A stretch of 64,000 bases of DNA, taken from the NCBI GenBank assembly GCA_002401765.2, contig NVTY02000035.1, positions 1-64,000 of the forward strand, given 5' to 3'. A model generated the notes under the pieces. The model worked only from the letters and a program-made list of their open reading frames with translations. It did no database searches and was not told where the DNA came from. Position 1 is the stretch's first letter; every line of letters starts with the position of its first letter. The DNA comes from Thiotrichaceae bacterium (GTDB lineage: Bacteria > Pseudomonadota > Gammaproteobacteria > SZUA-140). Below are positions 30,868 through 40,708 of this stretch, piece after piece. The translations under genes were made by a program, and so were the position numbers.

Positions 30868-32913
30868 ATGAATAACCCCTTACTCGATCTTAGTGGCCTG
30901 CCACGATTCAGCCTGATAAAAGCGGAGCATGTTGAACCCGCGATCGACCAGGTACTGGCCGACTGCCGCGCACAGGTAGAGGCACTACTAGCTGAAAATA
31001 CCGACTACACCTGGGACAATCTGATTCAGCCACTAGAAAATATGGATGAACGCCTATCGCGCGTCTGGTCACCGGTCAGCCATATGAACTCTGTAGTTAA
31101 TAGCGATGAATTACGCGCCTCTTATAACGCCTGCCTTGGCAAGCTCAGTAACTACGGTACTGAGATGGGCCAGCATGCGGGTCTTTTCAAGGCCTATCAA
31201 TCGATCGCTAAGGGGGAGGCATACCACCGACTTGATCGTGCACAGAAAAAGATCATCGATAACTCGATCCGTGATTTCCGCCTTTCGGGTATTGACTTAA
31301 ATAAAGAGCAACAAGCGCGCTACAAAGCATTGATGGAAGAACTCTCCACCCTCACCAGTAAATTCGAAGAGCATATCCTCGATGCAACCCGTGAGTGGAA
31401 CAAAATCATCAGCGATGAAGCAGACCTTGCCGGGCTACCCGACTCAACTCAAGCGATGGCACAACAAAGTGCCCTGCAACGCGAACAAGAGGGATGGCTC
31501 TTCACCCTTGAGTTTCCATCATACCTAGGCGTGATGACCTATGCCGATGACCGCGCGTTCAGAAAAGAGATGTACACCGCCTTTGTTACCCGCGCCTCAG
31601 ACCAGGGACCACATGCAGGTAAATGGGACAACACACCGCTGATGGAAGAAATTCTAGCGCTACGCCACGAAGCGGCACAACTGCTGAGCTTTGAAAATTA
31701 TGCCGAGCGCTCAATCGCCACTAAGATGGCGGTTTCAACATCACAGGTAATGGAGTTCCTGTCGGATCTAGCCGAACGCTCCCTGCCTATCGCCACAAGC
31801 GACCTTGGTGAACTACGTGCCTTTGCCAATGAGCAACATGGCATTGCCGACCTGGAGGCCTGGGATATCGTCTATTACGGCGAAAAATTGCGCCAACACA
31901 AATACTCAATCTCTCAAGAAGAGATCAAGCCTTATTTTCCAGAACACCGCGTGATTGCGGGTATGTTTGGCGTGGTCGAGAAACTCTACGGCCTTAACAT
32001 CACCGAATCACGCCGGGTTGAGACCTGGCACAAAGATGTCCGCTTTTTTGAGATCTTCGATAAAGATGGCCTCCTGCGCGGACAGTTCTACCTCGACCTC
32101 TACGCACGCCAGTTCAAACGCGGCGGGGCATGGATGGATGAGTGCATCGTGCGCAAACTGACCGACAACGGCAGTGTTCAGACCCCAGTCGCTTATCTCA
32201 CCTGTAACTTCTCATCACGGCTTGGCGATGATCCAGCGCTCTTCACCCACGACGAAGTATTGACACTGTTCCATGAGTTTGGCCACGGCCTGCATCACAT
32301 GCTGACCAAGGTAAACTACCCAAGCGTCTCCGGCATCAACGGCGTGGCGTGGGATGCGGTCGAGCTACCGAGCCAATTTATGGAAAACTGGTGCTGGGAG
32401 CGCGATGCACTGGCGCTGATCTCTGGCCATTATCAAAGCGGGGAAACCTTGCCAGATGAGATGTTTGACAAGATGATAGCGGCGAAAAATTTCCAGTCGG
32501 GAATGCAGATGGTACGCCAACTAGAGTTTTCGATCTTTGATTTCCGCATCCATCTTGAATTTGACCCGAAGAAGGGTGCCGCTATTCACGAGATTCTCGA
32601 CGACGTACGCCAGCAGGTCTCGGTGATCAACCCACCTTCGTTTAATCGCTTTCCACACAGTTTTTCTCACATCTTTTCAGGTGGTTACTCGGCAGGTTAC
32701 TACAGTTACAAATGGGCCGAAGTGCTCTCCAGTGATGCCTTTTCACTATTTGAAGAGAAGGGTATTTTCGACCGCGAGACCGGCCTTAACTTTCTGTCGA
32801 TGATACTGGAACAGGGCGGTTCACGTGACCCGATGGAACTCTTCATCGATTTCCGCGGCCGTGAACCTCAAATCGATGCGCTATTGCGTCATAGCGGTAT
32901 CATCGCCGCATAG
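30868..32913 (+). CDS. prlC: oligopeptidase A (M3 zinc peptidase)
   Basis: The 681-residue cytoplasmic peptidase degrades peptides up to about 20 residues, including cleaved signal peptides. The zinc site is HEFGHGLHHML, with the downstream Glu in NGVAWDAVELPSQFMENW. I choose ATG 30868 (MNNPLLDLSGLPRFS), which gives the family length; the frame also has an ATG ten codons earlier and neither has a good ribosome site. Confidence 0.96.
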   Translation: MNNPLLDLSGLPRFSLIKAEHVEPAIDQVLADCRAQVEALLAENTDYTWDNLIQPLENMDERLSRVWSPVSHMNSVVNSDELRASYNACLGKLSNYGTEMGQHAGLFKAYQSIAKGEAYHRLDRAQKKIIDNSIRDFRLSGIDLNKEQQARYKALMEELSTLTSKFEEHILDATREWNKIISDEADLAGLPDSTQAMAQQSALQREQEGWLFTLEFPSYLGVMTYADDRAFRKEMYTAFVTRASDQGPHAGKWDNTPLMEEILALRHEAAQLLSFENYAERSIATKMAVSTSQVMEFLSDLAERSLPIATSDLGELRAFANEQHGIADLEAWDIVYYGEKLRQHKYSISQEEIKPYFPEHRVIAGMFGVVEKLYGLNITESRRVETWHKDVRFFEIFDKDGLLRGQFYLDLYARQFKRGGAWMDECIVRKLTDNGSVQTPVAYLTCNFSSRLGDDPALFTHDEVLTLFHEFGHGLHHMLTKVNYPSVSGINGVAWDAVELPSQFMENWCWERDALALISGHYQSGETLPDEMFDKMIAAKNFQSGMQMVRQLEFSIFDFRIHLEFDPKKGAAIHEILDDVRQQVSVINPPSFNRFPHSFSHIFSGGYSAGYYSYKWAEVLSSDAFSLFEEKGIFDRETGLNFLSMILEQGGSRDPMELFIDFRGREPQIDALLRHSGIIAA

Positions 32914-33105
32914 AAGCACCTCGGCTCTAAATCCTATCTCGCCCCTCATCCCAGAGGGGCGCTTCGTTCCCATATAACTGATCAGCCATTAGTGGCACAT
33001 TTAATGCTGTATTCATTGTCAGGTTTAAGGTGAGAGTTTTTTGACGCCGACAAGAACCCATATACTCGAATTTTAATATCATAGTTTGACAAGGATCTGA
33101 CAGAC

Positions 33106-35130
33106 ATGACGACATCGACAGCAGGCACTAGTTCCCTGCAAAAGAAATTAACTATTTCATACGCCATGATGACCTCACTTATCGTGTTTATCTCGATAAT
33201 AACCCTCTGGCAAGTCAGCACCACCAAACAACTTACCCACAAGGTGAGTGAATTGCGCACACCAACGGCCTTTGCAAGTGCCAACCTGCTCACAGGGATC
33301 AACCACGAACTCGCAGCACTGCGCGGCTGGATGATTACTGGCGATGACACCTTTAAAGAAAAAAGGCTCACCTTCTGGCAAAACGAAATTGAACCCGCTA
33401 TGGCAGTACTTCGCTCAATGTCCACCCATTGGTCCGATCCAGCTAATGTCGAGCGGTTCAATAGCATTGAACAACTATTAAATCAATTTGAGAGTGAGCG
33501 CCAGCGAATCGAAGATATTGCTCACACAACTGACAACTCACCAGCAATCAAGATGATGCATGATGAAGCTGCACCTCTCACCGAAATCATGATCAAGCAG
33601 ATCACCCATATCATCGATCTTGAACTAGCCGTCAAAGAGAATGCCGGGCGTAAAGCATTGCTTGGCATGATGGCTGACGTACGGGGTACGACCGCACTAG
33701 CGCTAGCCAATATTCATGCGTTCCTGTTATCAGGTGAAAAGAAATACAGCAATGCCTATAAAAAACTGGCCGCTAAAAATAAAAAGCGCTTTGCCGCTTT
33801 AAAAAATAACACGAAACAATTAACTAAAAAGCAGCGCCAGGCATTTTGGGTATATGCCGATGCACGGAAGAAATTTCTCCCGCTACCAGAAAAGCTTATC
33901 TCAATGCGCTCTCAACCTGACTGGAACCTCGCCAATCACTGGATGAAAAGCAATCTTGAACCGATCAACACACAAATCCAGTCTCTGCTCAGTGAGATGT
34001 CACAAGATCAGCAAAGATTATTAGCGGATGACAGCGCTGAAATTACATCTAAAGCCGATTTTCTTGCTAATACAATGTGGGTAATGCTGGTGTTAGGTGT
34101 ACTCATCGCTATCGCGCTAGCTAAACTAGCAATCAAGACTATCTTTAACCCCTTAGAAAATCTCCGTGATACATTAATTAATATCGAACAGAACTCAGAC
34201 CTTTCGATTACTGCTGATATTGCAGCCAATGATGAAATAGGACAAATGGGGAGTGCACTTAACCAGATGCTCTCAAAAATAAAATCGGTTATGGCCCAGG
34301 TGACCGGTGCGAGTACTCAGTTAGCATCGGCGTCTGAACAGATGTCATCTATCAGTGCCCAGTCTAACCAGGGTATTCAAACTCAACTACAAAAGAGTGA
34401 ACAGATCGCGACAGCCATCAATGAAATGAGCGCCACCGCGCAGGAAGTTGCACAGAGTGCAAACACGGCATCTCAGGCAGCACACGAGGCTGACAGTCAG
34501 GCGAAAGAGGGCGAAATGGTCGTTACGCGCGCAGTCGAATCAATCAATGAACTAAACAACGATGTACAGCGCATCGCCGATGTGATCAATATGCTATCCA
34601 CCGAGTCTGAAAATGTTGGGCGCGTGCTTGATGTCATTAAAGACATCGCTGAACAAACTAATTTACTCGCACTGAATGCCGCTATTGAAGCCGCAAGGGC
34701 CGGGGAACAAGGACGAGGCTTTGCGGTTGTTGCCGATGAAGTTCGTACCCTTGCCGGTCGCACCCAAGACTCTACGCTTGAAATTCAACAGATGATTGAA
34801 AAGTTTCAACATGGCACACAGGATGCTGTTTCGGCAATGGAAAGTGGCAAAGAAAAAGCCAATGCTAGTGTTGAACAAGCAAAAAAAGCGGCGAATTCTC
34901 TCACAGAAATCACCCATATGGTATCAAAGATTAATGATATGAATACCCAGATTGCCAGTGCAGCAGAAGAGCAAACGGCTGTCGCGGAAGAGATTAATCA
35001 AAATATTCTATCGGTTAACACCATTACACAGCAGAATAGCCAGGGTGCACAGCAGACCGAAAATGCTAGCCGCAACCTCTCTTCGATAGCCATTGAACTA
35101 CAGTCTTTAGTACAAACCTTTAAAACTTAG
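33106..35130 (+). CDS. methyl-accepting chemotaxis protein
   Basis: The 674-residue receptor has a membrane helix at about 18-38, a periplasmic helical sensor region of about 280 residues, a second membrane helix at about 323-345, a HAMP domain, and a long cytoplasmic coiled coil. The signalling tip [20 protein letters not shown] with [19 protein letters not shown] starts near residue 512. The C terminus ends [11 protein letters not shown] and lacks the CheR-docking pentapeptide. AAGGAT precedes the ATG. No che genes are nearby, so it is an orphan receptor. Confidence 0.95.
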   Translation: MTTSTAGTSSLQKKLTISYAMMTSLIVFISIITLWQVSTTKQLTHKVSELRTPTAFASANLLTGINHELAALRGWMITGDDTFKEKRLTFWQNEIEPAMAVLRSMSTHWSDPANVERFNSIEQLLNQFESERQRIEDIAHTTDNSPAIKMMHDEAAPLTEIMIKQITHIIDLELAVKENAGRKALLGMMADVRGTTALALANIHAFLLSGEKKYSNAYKKLAAKNKKRFAALKNNTKQLTKKQRQAFWVYADARKKFLPLPEKLISMRSQPDWNLANHWMKSNLEPINTQIQSLLSEMSQDQQRLLADDSAEITSKADFLANTMWVMLVLGVLIAIALAKLAIKTIFNPLENLRDTLINIEQNSDLSITADIAANDEIGQMGSALNQMLSKIKSVMAQVTGASTQLASASEQMSSISAQSNQGIQTQLQKSEQIATAINEMSATAQEVAQSANTASQAAHEADSQAKEGEMVVTRAVESINELNNDVQRIADVINMLSTESENVGRVLDVIKDIAEQTNLLALNAAIEAARAGEQGRGFAVVADEVRTLAGRTQDSTLEIQQMIEKFQHGTQDAVSAMESGKEKANASVEQAKKAANSLTEITHMVSKINDMNTQIASAAEEQTAVAEEINQNILSVNTITQQNSQGAQQTENASRNLSSIAIELQSLVQTFKT

Positions 35131-35185
35131 CATCAATTTTCTATTTAACTACAATAGCTGCTATCGATTAGCGCCTTTTTAGTTT

Positions 35186-35575
35186 TCAATCCATCGCGTC
35201 CCAAATAGGCTTCGTATCACAATACTGCTGGAAGGCCACCACACGCTTATTCTTTACTGTGTAAAAATGGGCTGCTTCAGATACAAATTTTTTCTGTGTT
35301 CTAGCATACCGACCTTCATATTGACCGGTCACAATCACAACATCACCCGCATCAAGAAACTCAATGGCCTTAAACGTCCATGCCTCCCAACGATCATCAA
35401 ATGATTTAAACACATGCTCAATCACTGCTTCGGCACCAATATAACTTCCGCCACCTGGAAAACCAGGGTTTTGATGCCAGCTAATCGATTCGTCACAGAT
35501 CAACTTAAAGGCATCATAATCCTTTTCTTTAAATGCACGATAGAGTTCGCAGATTATTTCAACATTAGAACCCAT
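35186..35575 (-). CDS. SnoaL/NTF2-like protein
   Basis: The 129-residue protein has the SnoaL-like layout: an N-terminal helix pair (EIICELYRAFKEKDYDAF), the WHQNPGFPGGGSYIGAEAV segment and a curved sheet (VVIVTGQYEGRY, EAAHFYTVKNKRVVAFQQY). Such proteins are small ligand-binding or isomerase-like domains. Its start overlaps the CvfB-like stop by one base (TAATG), so the two are co-translated. Function unknown. Confidence 0.75.
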   Translation of the reverse strand: MGSNVEIICELYRAFKEKDYDAFKLICDESISWHQNPGFPGGGSYIGAEAVIEHVFKSFDDRWEAWTFKAIEFLDAGDVVIVTGQYEGRYARTQKKFVSEAAHFYTVKNKRVVAFQQYCDTKPIWDAMD

Positions 35576-36408
35576 TACTTAACCAATCGGATGCCATCCT
35601 TTCCAATCGTAATCACTTTTTGTTTATATAAAATTCCCAGCGCCTTTTTAAAGGCTCCCTTACTGATACCAAAGACTTCAGAAATTTTCTCGGGGTCAGA
35701 TTTATCATGCAGGGGTAGAAAACCATCGTTTTCATTGAGCTTCTTTTCAATCAGCAGCGCATGCTTGCTACGCTCACCCGCACCACCTTGCAGAGTCAGG
35801 TCAATTTTATTATCGGATCGAACCCTTTTAATAAAGCCCTCTTTATATTGGCCAAAACTCAGGCGCTCATGCACATCGTTGGTATACAGCACACCCCAGT
35901 GGGTATTGTTAATGATCGCCTTAAAACCAAGATCAGTGGTATTGGCAATGATCAATTTCACCGCCTGCTTCTCTTTAAAGTCATGCGGGCGTTCATCATC
36001 CAGAAATTTATCAACCTTTGATGAGGCGACAATCCGGTTACTCGCACTATCAAGATAGAGATAAACAAGATAAGAACGACCCGCGACCATCGGCACATGC
36101 TGCTCGCCAAAGGGAACGAGGATATCTTTCTCTAGCCCCCAATCAACAAAGGCCCCCACCTTGGTTGCCGCCATCACACGTAGATAGGCAAACTCACCCA
36201 CCTGTGCAAAGGGTGTTTCAGTGGTTGCCACCGGACGGTCTTCGGAATCAAGATAGAGAAACACATCGATGTAGTCGCCAATCGCCAGGTCATTATCTGC
36301 GTATTTACCGGGTAACAGCACCTCACCGAGGTTTTTAGCATCCAGATAAAATCCGAAATGGACGCTTTTTAGCACTTCTAAATTATAATATTTTCCAACG
36401 GTGATCAT
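35575..36408 (-). CDS. CvfB/YitL-like S1 RNA-binding protein
   Basis: The 277-residue protein has tandem S1-like barrels (VGEFAYLRVMAATKVGAFVDWGL is split over residues 70-95) and a C-terminal winged helix (SDPEKISEVFGISKGAFKKALGILYKQKV). This is the CvfB layout, an RNA-binding regulator family first noted in Staphylococcus virulence. Length matches the family. Co-transcribed with the SnoaL-like gene. Confidence 0.85.
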   Translation of the reverse strand: MITVGKYYNLEVLKSVHFGFYLDAKNLGEVLLPGKYADNDLAIGDYIDVFLYLDSEDRPVATTETPFAQVGEFAYLRVMAATKVGAFVDWGLEKDILVPFGEQHVPMVAGRSYLVYLYLDSASNRIVASSKVDKFLDDERPHDFKEKQAVKLIIANTTDLGFKAIINNTHWGVLYTNDVHERLSFGQYKEGFIKRVRSDNKIDLTLQGGAGERSKHALLIEKKLNENDGFLPLHDKSDPEKISEVFGISKGAFKKALGILYKQKVITIGKDGIRLVK

Positions 36409-36844
36409 TTTTATTCCGGTAGTCGCTGCTTGTCTGAGTGAGCCATTATACAGGTAGGCAGCGAGTTTGTTCTGGGTTTGTCGTTGTAGCCTGGGCTGAG
36501 CTTACAGCGAAACCCGGGGCGTTACTTATGACACATCGGAGTCTGGTCTTATTAAACTTTTCATATGGTCACAAGCACCTTTGCTTAGCCCAAATCAAAG
36601 CCCATCTGATTTTATTGAGGCTGTACGAATCTGTATTTCTATCTTTTTATTTCTAATAATTCTCTTAGGAGAGGAATAGAAATCCAAGTTTCGGATAAAT
36701 AACCAATACAATGAACTGACGTGTACCCAAATTTATCTTCTTCTATAAGGTTTGACAGCAATTTTACGCATATAAATACACCTACTCTTTAAAAGTTTGA
36801 TGGCTGGATTCCGGCCTCTGCCGGAACGACAAGCAGGGCAGCTG
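36409..36844. other. gene-free stretch between the cvfB-like gene and kdsC
   Basis: No coding region is supported. The stretch is AT-rich in its middle and carries one dispersed palindromic repeat at 36805-36830, listed separately. The promoter of the cvfB-like gene should lie at its left end. Confidence 0.55.
36805..36830. repeat. dispersed GGATTCCGGC...CCGGAACGAC palindrome
   Basis: TGGATTCCGGC, a short spacer and GCCGGAACGAC form an imperfect inverted repeat. Related copies occur at 38827-38855 and 50331-50358. All three lie in intergenic DNA. Confidence 0.65.
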
Positions 36845-37375
36845 TTAAGTCTGGCTTAAAAAAGAAGCTTCAACTTCATCTAATACACCTTGCACAGCTA
36901 ACAGGGTATTAATCATCTCTCTCACCGCGCCACTACCACCGTTTGCGTTCGTTATCCATTCGGTTTTTTCACGCACACGTGATTGTGCATTGGTGGGAGC
37001 AACAAAGATGCCAACATGTGGTGCGCAGGCAAGATCAGCAATATCATCACCCATGTAGAGTACCTGCTCTGGAGATAAACCGGATTCACTAATCATCGCT
37101 TTTATGTGTTCAACTTTATAAAGTTGGCCACTCTTATAAAAGTCGAACTTAAGATCATGAATGCGCCGTTCAACCGCTTTGCTCACACGGCCCATTAATG
37201 CACCAAAACGAAGCCCTGCCTTTTGCGCCATGTTGATGCCAAAGCCATCTTGAGTATTAAAGCCCTTGGACTCATGGCCATCCGCATTGTATATAACCGT
37301 GCCGTCGGTCATCACACCATCAACATCGAGGATGATCAGTTTGATCACCTGCATTTTTTGTTCTAATGTTGCCAT
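36845..37375 (-). CDS. kdsC: KdsC-type HAD phosphatase
   Basis: The 176-residue protein matches 3-deoxy-manno-octulosonate-8-phosphate phosphatase, which releases Kdo for lipopolysaccharide. The HAD motif I DVDGVMTDG is at residue about 17, and motif III/IV is YMGDDIADLACAP. Start is the ATG at 37375 rather than a TTG two codons before. It stands apart from kdsD and the lpt genes with which kdsC is often found. Related HAD phosphatases have other sugars as substrates, so the exact substrate is inferred. Confidence 0.85.
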   Translation of the reverse strand: MATLEQKMQVIKLIILDVDGVMTDGTVIYNADGHESKGFNTQDGFGINMAQKAGLRFGALMGRVSKAVERRIHDLKFDFYKSGQLYKVEHIKAMISESGLSPEQVLYMGDDIADLACAPHVGIFVAPTNAQSRVREKTEWITNANGGSGAVREMINTLLAVQGVLDEVEASFLSQT

Positions 37376-37396
37376 GGTCAATTCATATTCTATTTG

Positions 37397-37885
37397 TTAT
37401 GTCTGACACTCGGTGATGATATCGATCAATAACTGCTGTGCCTGCGTGACCTCTTCAAGCGCATTAAACATAAAAATAAAATAGTCATCGTCTCGTTCAT
37501 AGACCATGCCCGGCATGGAGGCACTAGTGACGCTGTAATGAACCAAGGATGTGGTCAAGGTGGCATGTACCTGGTATTTCACATTAAGCCAGTTGCCGCC
37601 GTCACGATGAGCGGCGTACATTTCCTGTATCGGTATGTTGGTAAAGTCGATCGTCATCACATTTTCATTCTCAAATGCCTTATCAGCCTTGGCAAATGTG
37701 GTGCTTTTACTGACCAGAATGCAGTGGTTCTCTTTATTAAAGGCAGACACCACCGCGGTATAAGATCGACTACTTTCCAGCGTGCCATTCAGCGGATTAA
37801 AGGCCAATAATTTGGAACGGGCATCATCAGTCGCCATCGCATTCATGGTCAATAGCGCACAACAAATTAATAGTAATGATCGCAT
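37397..37885 (-). CDS. secreted protein of unknown function
   Basis: From the ATG at 37885 the 162-residue product starts with a signal peptide (MRSLLLICCALLTMNAMA). The mature part is about 140 residues, mixed, with a DDDYFIFMFNALEEVTQAQQ end. I recognise no family. It lies 21 bp before kdsC on the same strand and may be co-transcribed. Confidence 0.6.
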   Translation of the reverse strand: MRSLLLICCALLTMNAMATDDARSKLLAFNPLNGTLESSRSYTAVVSAFNKENHCILVSKSTTFAKADKAFENENVMTIDFTNIPIQEMYAAHRDGGNWLNVKYQVHATLTTSLVHYSVTSASMPGMVYERDDDYFIFMFNALEEVTQAQQLLIDIITECQT

Positions 37886-37968
37886 CGGGTCTCTCAATTT
37901 TGTCTCTGTTTTATTCTGCAAACGAGTATAACATTGCAATAAATTCAGGATGTAGCTATAAATAGTGC

Positions 37969-38793
37969 ATGCTAGGATTTTTTAAACGTGAACCGTTACT
38001 GGACAAAGAGTCGATCGAATGGCTCTTTGAGGCCTTCGGCTGGTCGCTGCGCAGCTTTGGCAGCGCACCCTTTTATCAAAACACCATTCTCGTCACCCCC
38101 ACACCCAGGCATTTCCCGGGTAGCGGCACGAGTATTGAAGCGATGGCCGATTTGATGATGAACCGTGTCAAGGGCTACGCGGGCTTAAGCTACTGGCCAA
38201 CCCAGGCCATTGATCATCATCAATTCCGAGGTGATCCAAACGATGTACCATCGGTTCATCAGATGTTATCAGCACTCGCAGGGGAGGGCGCGGCCCAATC
38301 GTTAGTCGCTACCTCACAAGCACAACTGATACTCTTCTATGAGCCCAAGCAAGTCGGCAACCCTGAAGTCATGATCGCCAATTTTTCCCATGCGCTGATG
38401 GTACATCTCGCCGCGCTCGCTGAACTAGCACCACCCTGCGATCCAGAGCTTTTGCCCCATCTCACAGAAGTGATGGCAGTCACCCATGGCCTTGGTTTGA
38501 TGTTTGCCAACACCGCCACCCCACATCGCGGCGGTTGTGGCAGTTGCCGTTCACCAGCGATGGAGCGCGTAGGCAACCTTTCTGAGCGTGAAGTCGCTTA
38601 TGCGCTAGCGATTTTCTGTGTTTTAAAAGAGGTGCCAGAAAAAGCGGTAACACGTCACCTGAAAAAAACACTAAAGGGATTTTTCAAAAAGGCGTTAAAG
38701 GATGTCGGTGGTCACGAAACAATGCTGGCCGATTTGAAAGCAATTGAAGCACCTTCACATTTTAATAAGCATGAAGCTGCCATTCCGGCATAA
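37969..38793 (+). CDS. conserved hypothetical protein, 274 aa
   Basis: The 274-residue protein is not recognised. It begins MLGFFKREPLL, has no signal peptide, and contains HRGGCGSCRSPAMERVGNLS and a basic segment (RHLKKTLKGFFKKALKDVGG) near the C terminus. Two further partial copies of its 3' end occur in the window, at 41455-41795 and 50215-50297. It probably once faced dctP convergently, and the accessory island now separates them. Confidence 0.65.
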   Translation: MLGFFKREPLLDKESIEWLFEAFGWSLRSFGSAPFYQNTILVTPTPRHFPGSGTSIEAMADLMMNRVKGYAGLSYWPTQAIDHHQFRGDPNDVPSVHQMLSALAGEGAAQSLVATSQAQLILFYEPKQVGNPEVMIANFSHALMVHLAALAELAPPCDPELLPHLTEVMAVTHGLGLMFANTATPHRGGCGSCRSPAMERVGNLSEREVAYALAIFCVLKEVPEKAVTRHLKKTLKGFFKKALKDVGGHETMLADLKAIEAPSHFNKHEAAIPA

Positions 38794-38826
38794 GCTGGGA
38801 GCCAGCTTTATATAGTGACCCAAAAC

Positions 38827-38855
38827 ATGGACCCCAGCCGACGCCGGGATGACAG
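38827..38855. repeat. dispersed GGACCCC...GGGATGACA palindrome
   Basis: ATGGACCCCAGCCG and CGCCGGGATGACAG form an inverted repeat, 34 bp past the 274-aa gene. The surrounding sequence (about 38711-38930) recurs at 50215-50430. Confidence 0.65.
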
Positions 38856-38859
38856 CGCA

Positions 38860-38925
38860 CCACACACCGCTTCTGAAACCACACTCAATACAGCATTGTT
38901 AGTGTCGATACCGCTCACCCTGTGG
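38860..38925 (-). pseudogene. degenerate dctP 3'-end copy
   Basis: The stretch with CCGCTTCTGAAACCACACT and CAGCATTGTTAGTG aligns by eye with the dctP 3' end at 50366-50430 and with 41785-41860. It is too short and too diverged to encode anything. Confidence 0.45.
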
Positions 38926-39045
38926 TGAAATGACGATGGATTTGATCTGTTTATCACTGATCACGCGCTCCAAAACTACCCATCCCTGCTCGGCTTGCGC
39001 TAGCACGTGATTTCGCCTTCCAGTGGATTTTGGTAGGAAAAATCA
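38925..39045 (-). pseudogene. darG macro-domain fragment
   Basis: The minus strand encodes LIFPTKIHWKAKSRASASRA followed by remnants of DKQIKSI, colinear with DarG residues about 74-112 (INFPTKTHWRAKSLLEHVEQ) encoded at 42600-42720. The frame is broken. It is a second, dead copy of part of the darG gene. Confidence 0.7.
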
Positions 39046-39311
39046 ATAACCACCCGCAGAGCGGCTGGTATGATGAACGCTTATCGATTGATAATAACCC
39101 AGCAGAAAATGCGATACGCCCCTTCATCATTAACCGTAAGAACTGGTTATTCAGCGCCAGCGTCAGAGGTGCGAAATCCAGCGCTAACGGGTATGGCCTG
39201 ATCGAAACAGCCAAGGCCAATGGGTGAGAACCTGATGCTTATCTTCGGCATGTTTTTAAAGCGCTTCCCCAGGCTGCAAGTGTTGAGGCGATCGAAGCGC
39301 TTCTGCCCTGA
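39041..39311 (+). pseudogene. IS66 transposase C-terminal fragment
   Basis: The frame contains DERLSIDNNPAENAIRPF and RKNWLFSASVRGAKSSANG, the C-terminal signature of IS66-family transposases, then ETAKANG, an in-frame TGA, and EPDAYLRHVFKALPQ to a stop at 39309-39311. Only the last 90 or so codons remain. Confidence 0.85.
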
Positions 39312-39375
39312 AACGTGAGTCAGGAATCAGCTGCCATTAAATGAATTTTTGCTAGATGGGGTTTATCGATCGTTT

Positions 39376-39685
39376 ATGAACCAAGTGTGGTGTAGTGATG
39401 TTACTTATCTTTGGGTTGGTAATAAATGGCAATATCTAGCAACGGCTTTAGACTTATATGGATGAAAAATCATTGGCAAGGAATCATTTCTTTAGGCGTT
39501 TGAAAACTGAGAACATGCCGAAGAAGGGATGTGAAAATGAGATTATCGCGGTTGATGCCATCCGAGATTATATTTACAAATATTATAATTCGATAAGACC
39601 TCACCACCATAATTTAGGATTATCACCGAACGAAAAAGAAGCGTATTATTGGGCAACCTTTAATTCAATGGCCAGAAAAGGTTGA
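39376..39685 (+). pseudogene. IS3-family transposase (OrfB) fragment with internal deletion
   Basis: MNQVWCSDVTYLWVGNKWQY and LATALDLYG carry the first Asp of the DDE triad. A frameshift and a deletion of about 80 codons follow, then FFRRLKTENMPKKG and YYNSIRPHHHNLGLSPNEKE from the C terminus. The middle Asp is lost. It abuts the IS66 fragment. Confidence 0.82.
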
Positions 39686-39719
39686 CCACTACAAATCCTA
39701 ATAATTCGCGAGGTGATAT

Positions 39720-40004
39720 ATGAGGGTATTATTCTTTTTCTTAATGTATATTTCACTTATAGGGTGCGAAGTAACGGATAAGTCGATGAGTGAAAAAAGT
39801 GATAGTTTAATTGATGCTTTAATAATTGGCAGTGCGGAGTCACCTGACCCAGTATTAAAAAGAGTTGATGAACTAGAAAAGAGAGGCCGTGTGAGAGATG
39901 TTGTAGTATACGAATCTTCTCCCCTACAAATTCATTTAAAAGCAACGGCTGAAGTAATCGAAGAACTCAATAATATTCCGCGCATAGAGGGAAATTTACG
40001 CTAA
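39720..40004 (+). CDS. small lipoprotein of unknown function
   Basis: The 94-residue product has a lipoprotein signal peptide ending in the lipobox SLIGC (Cys16). The mature part of about 78 residues is charged and ends in an EELNNIPRIEGNLR segment. GAGGTGAT precedes the ATG, and a strong stem-loop follows the stop. I recognise no family. It lies between transposase debris and the protease pair. Confidence 0.6.
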   Translation: MRVLFFFLMYISLIGCEVTDKSMSEKSDSLIDALIIGSAESPDPVLKRVDELEKRGRVRDVVVYESSPLQIHLKATAEVIEELNNIPRIEGNLR

Positions 40005-40040
40005 AAAACGGTGGCCGTTTACCTCACGGCCACCGTTTTC
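40005..40040. terminator. bidirectional terminator
   Basis: AAAACGGTGGCCGT (40005-40018) and ACGGCCACCGTTTT (40026-40039) form a perfect 14-bp stem with a 7-base loop, with T and A runs on both sides. It serves the convergent lipoprotein gene (plus) and protease gene (minus). Confidence 0.88.
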
Positions 40041-40058
40041 AAAAGTGCGAACAACGCG

Positions 40059-40700
40059 TTAGGGGTAGGTGGCAATCCAGTTTTGCAAAGTGTTATACAA
40101 CGTGCTCGTCATTCTGGTACCACAATTTTGTGAAGATGAGCCGGTGGTATGTATGCCACGAACATAACCAGCCGTGTCGGCTATCCCACTCCCGCTTTGA
40201 CCTCCAGCAGTATCGATGGTGTAACAAAGTCGATAAGAGCCACTGGTCGATGGAGTCCCCGAATGAGTCCACATCGTGCCAAAAGGTTTATCACCTGGGT
40301 AGCCTGTGATCCGGTGAGTTCCACCTGAGTACGTACCCCAGCCAGCATGTCCACCATGAGGTGCGGCTGCTAATACGATCATGCCATAGTCAAAATTTGT
40401 ATTGGCGCTATAGAACCATGCGCTTGTTGTGATGGCACCAGACCAGTTTTCACTACCCCATGGTTCGTAGCTGCCATTTTTAGCAACCGTAAAATTGAGG
40501 CTGCTATACCAGGAACCGCTTCCGTCAGCGACGCAATGCCCCGCTGTTAGGACATGTTTCTGACTAATCAACGTTCCAGTACAACCCACCGCTATCCGCC
40601 CAATGTAATAGTTTGGGTAAGAAACAGTATTAGTAATCTGCACTCTATCATCTGTGCCAATTACCACTTCGGTCGTTTCATCGCCAAAAATACCACTCAT
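40059..40700 (-). CDS. V8/glutamyl-endopeptidase-like serine protease domain
   Basis: The 213-residue product is a trypsin-fold protease. The catalytic triad is visible: His in LTAGHCV, Asp in NFDYGMIVL and Ser in GGQSGSGI. The mature-like start VVIGTDDRVQI is typical of secreted V8-like enzymes, but this frame has no signal peptide. The preceding gene, ending 8 bp upstream, supplies a signal peptide and a pro-region-like domain. Either the pair is a preproprotease split by a frameshift or the pro-domain is a separate chaperone. The frame is open upstream to about 40725 (RPNELSEIMSG), so the break lies between 40700 and 40725. Confidence 0.82.
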   Translation of the reverse strand: MSGIFGDETTEVVIGTDDRVQITNTVSYPNYYIGRIAVGCTGTLISQKHVLTAGHCVADGSGSWYSSLNFTVAKNGSYEPWGSENWSGAITTSAWFYSANTNFDYGMIVLAAAPHGGHAGWGTYSGGTHRITGYPGDKPFGTMWTHSGTPSTSGSYRLCYTIDTAGGQSGSGIADTAGYVRGIHTTGSSSQNCGTRMTSTLYNTLQNWIATYP

Positions 40701-40708
40701 TATTTCGC

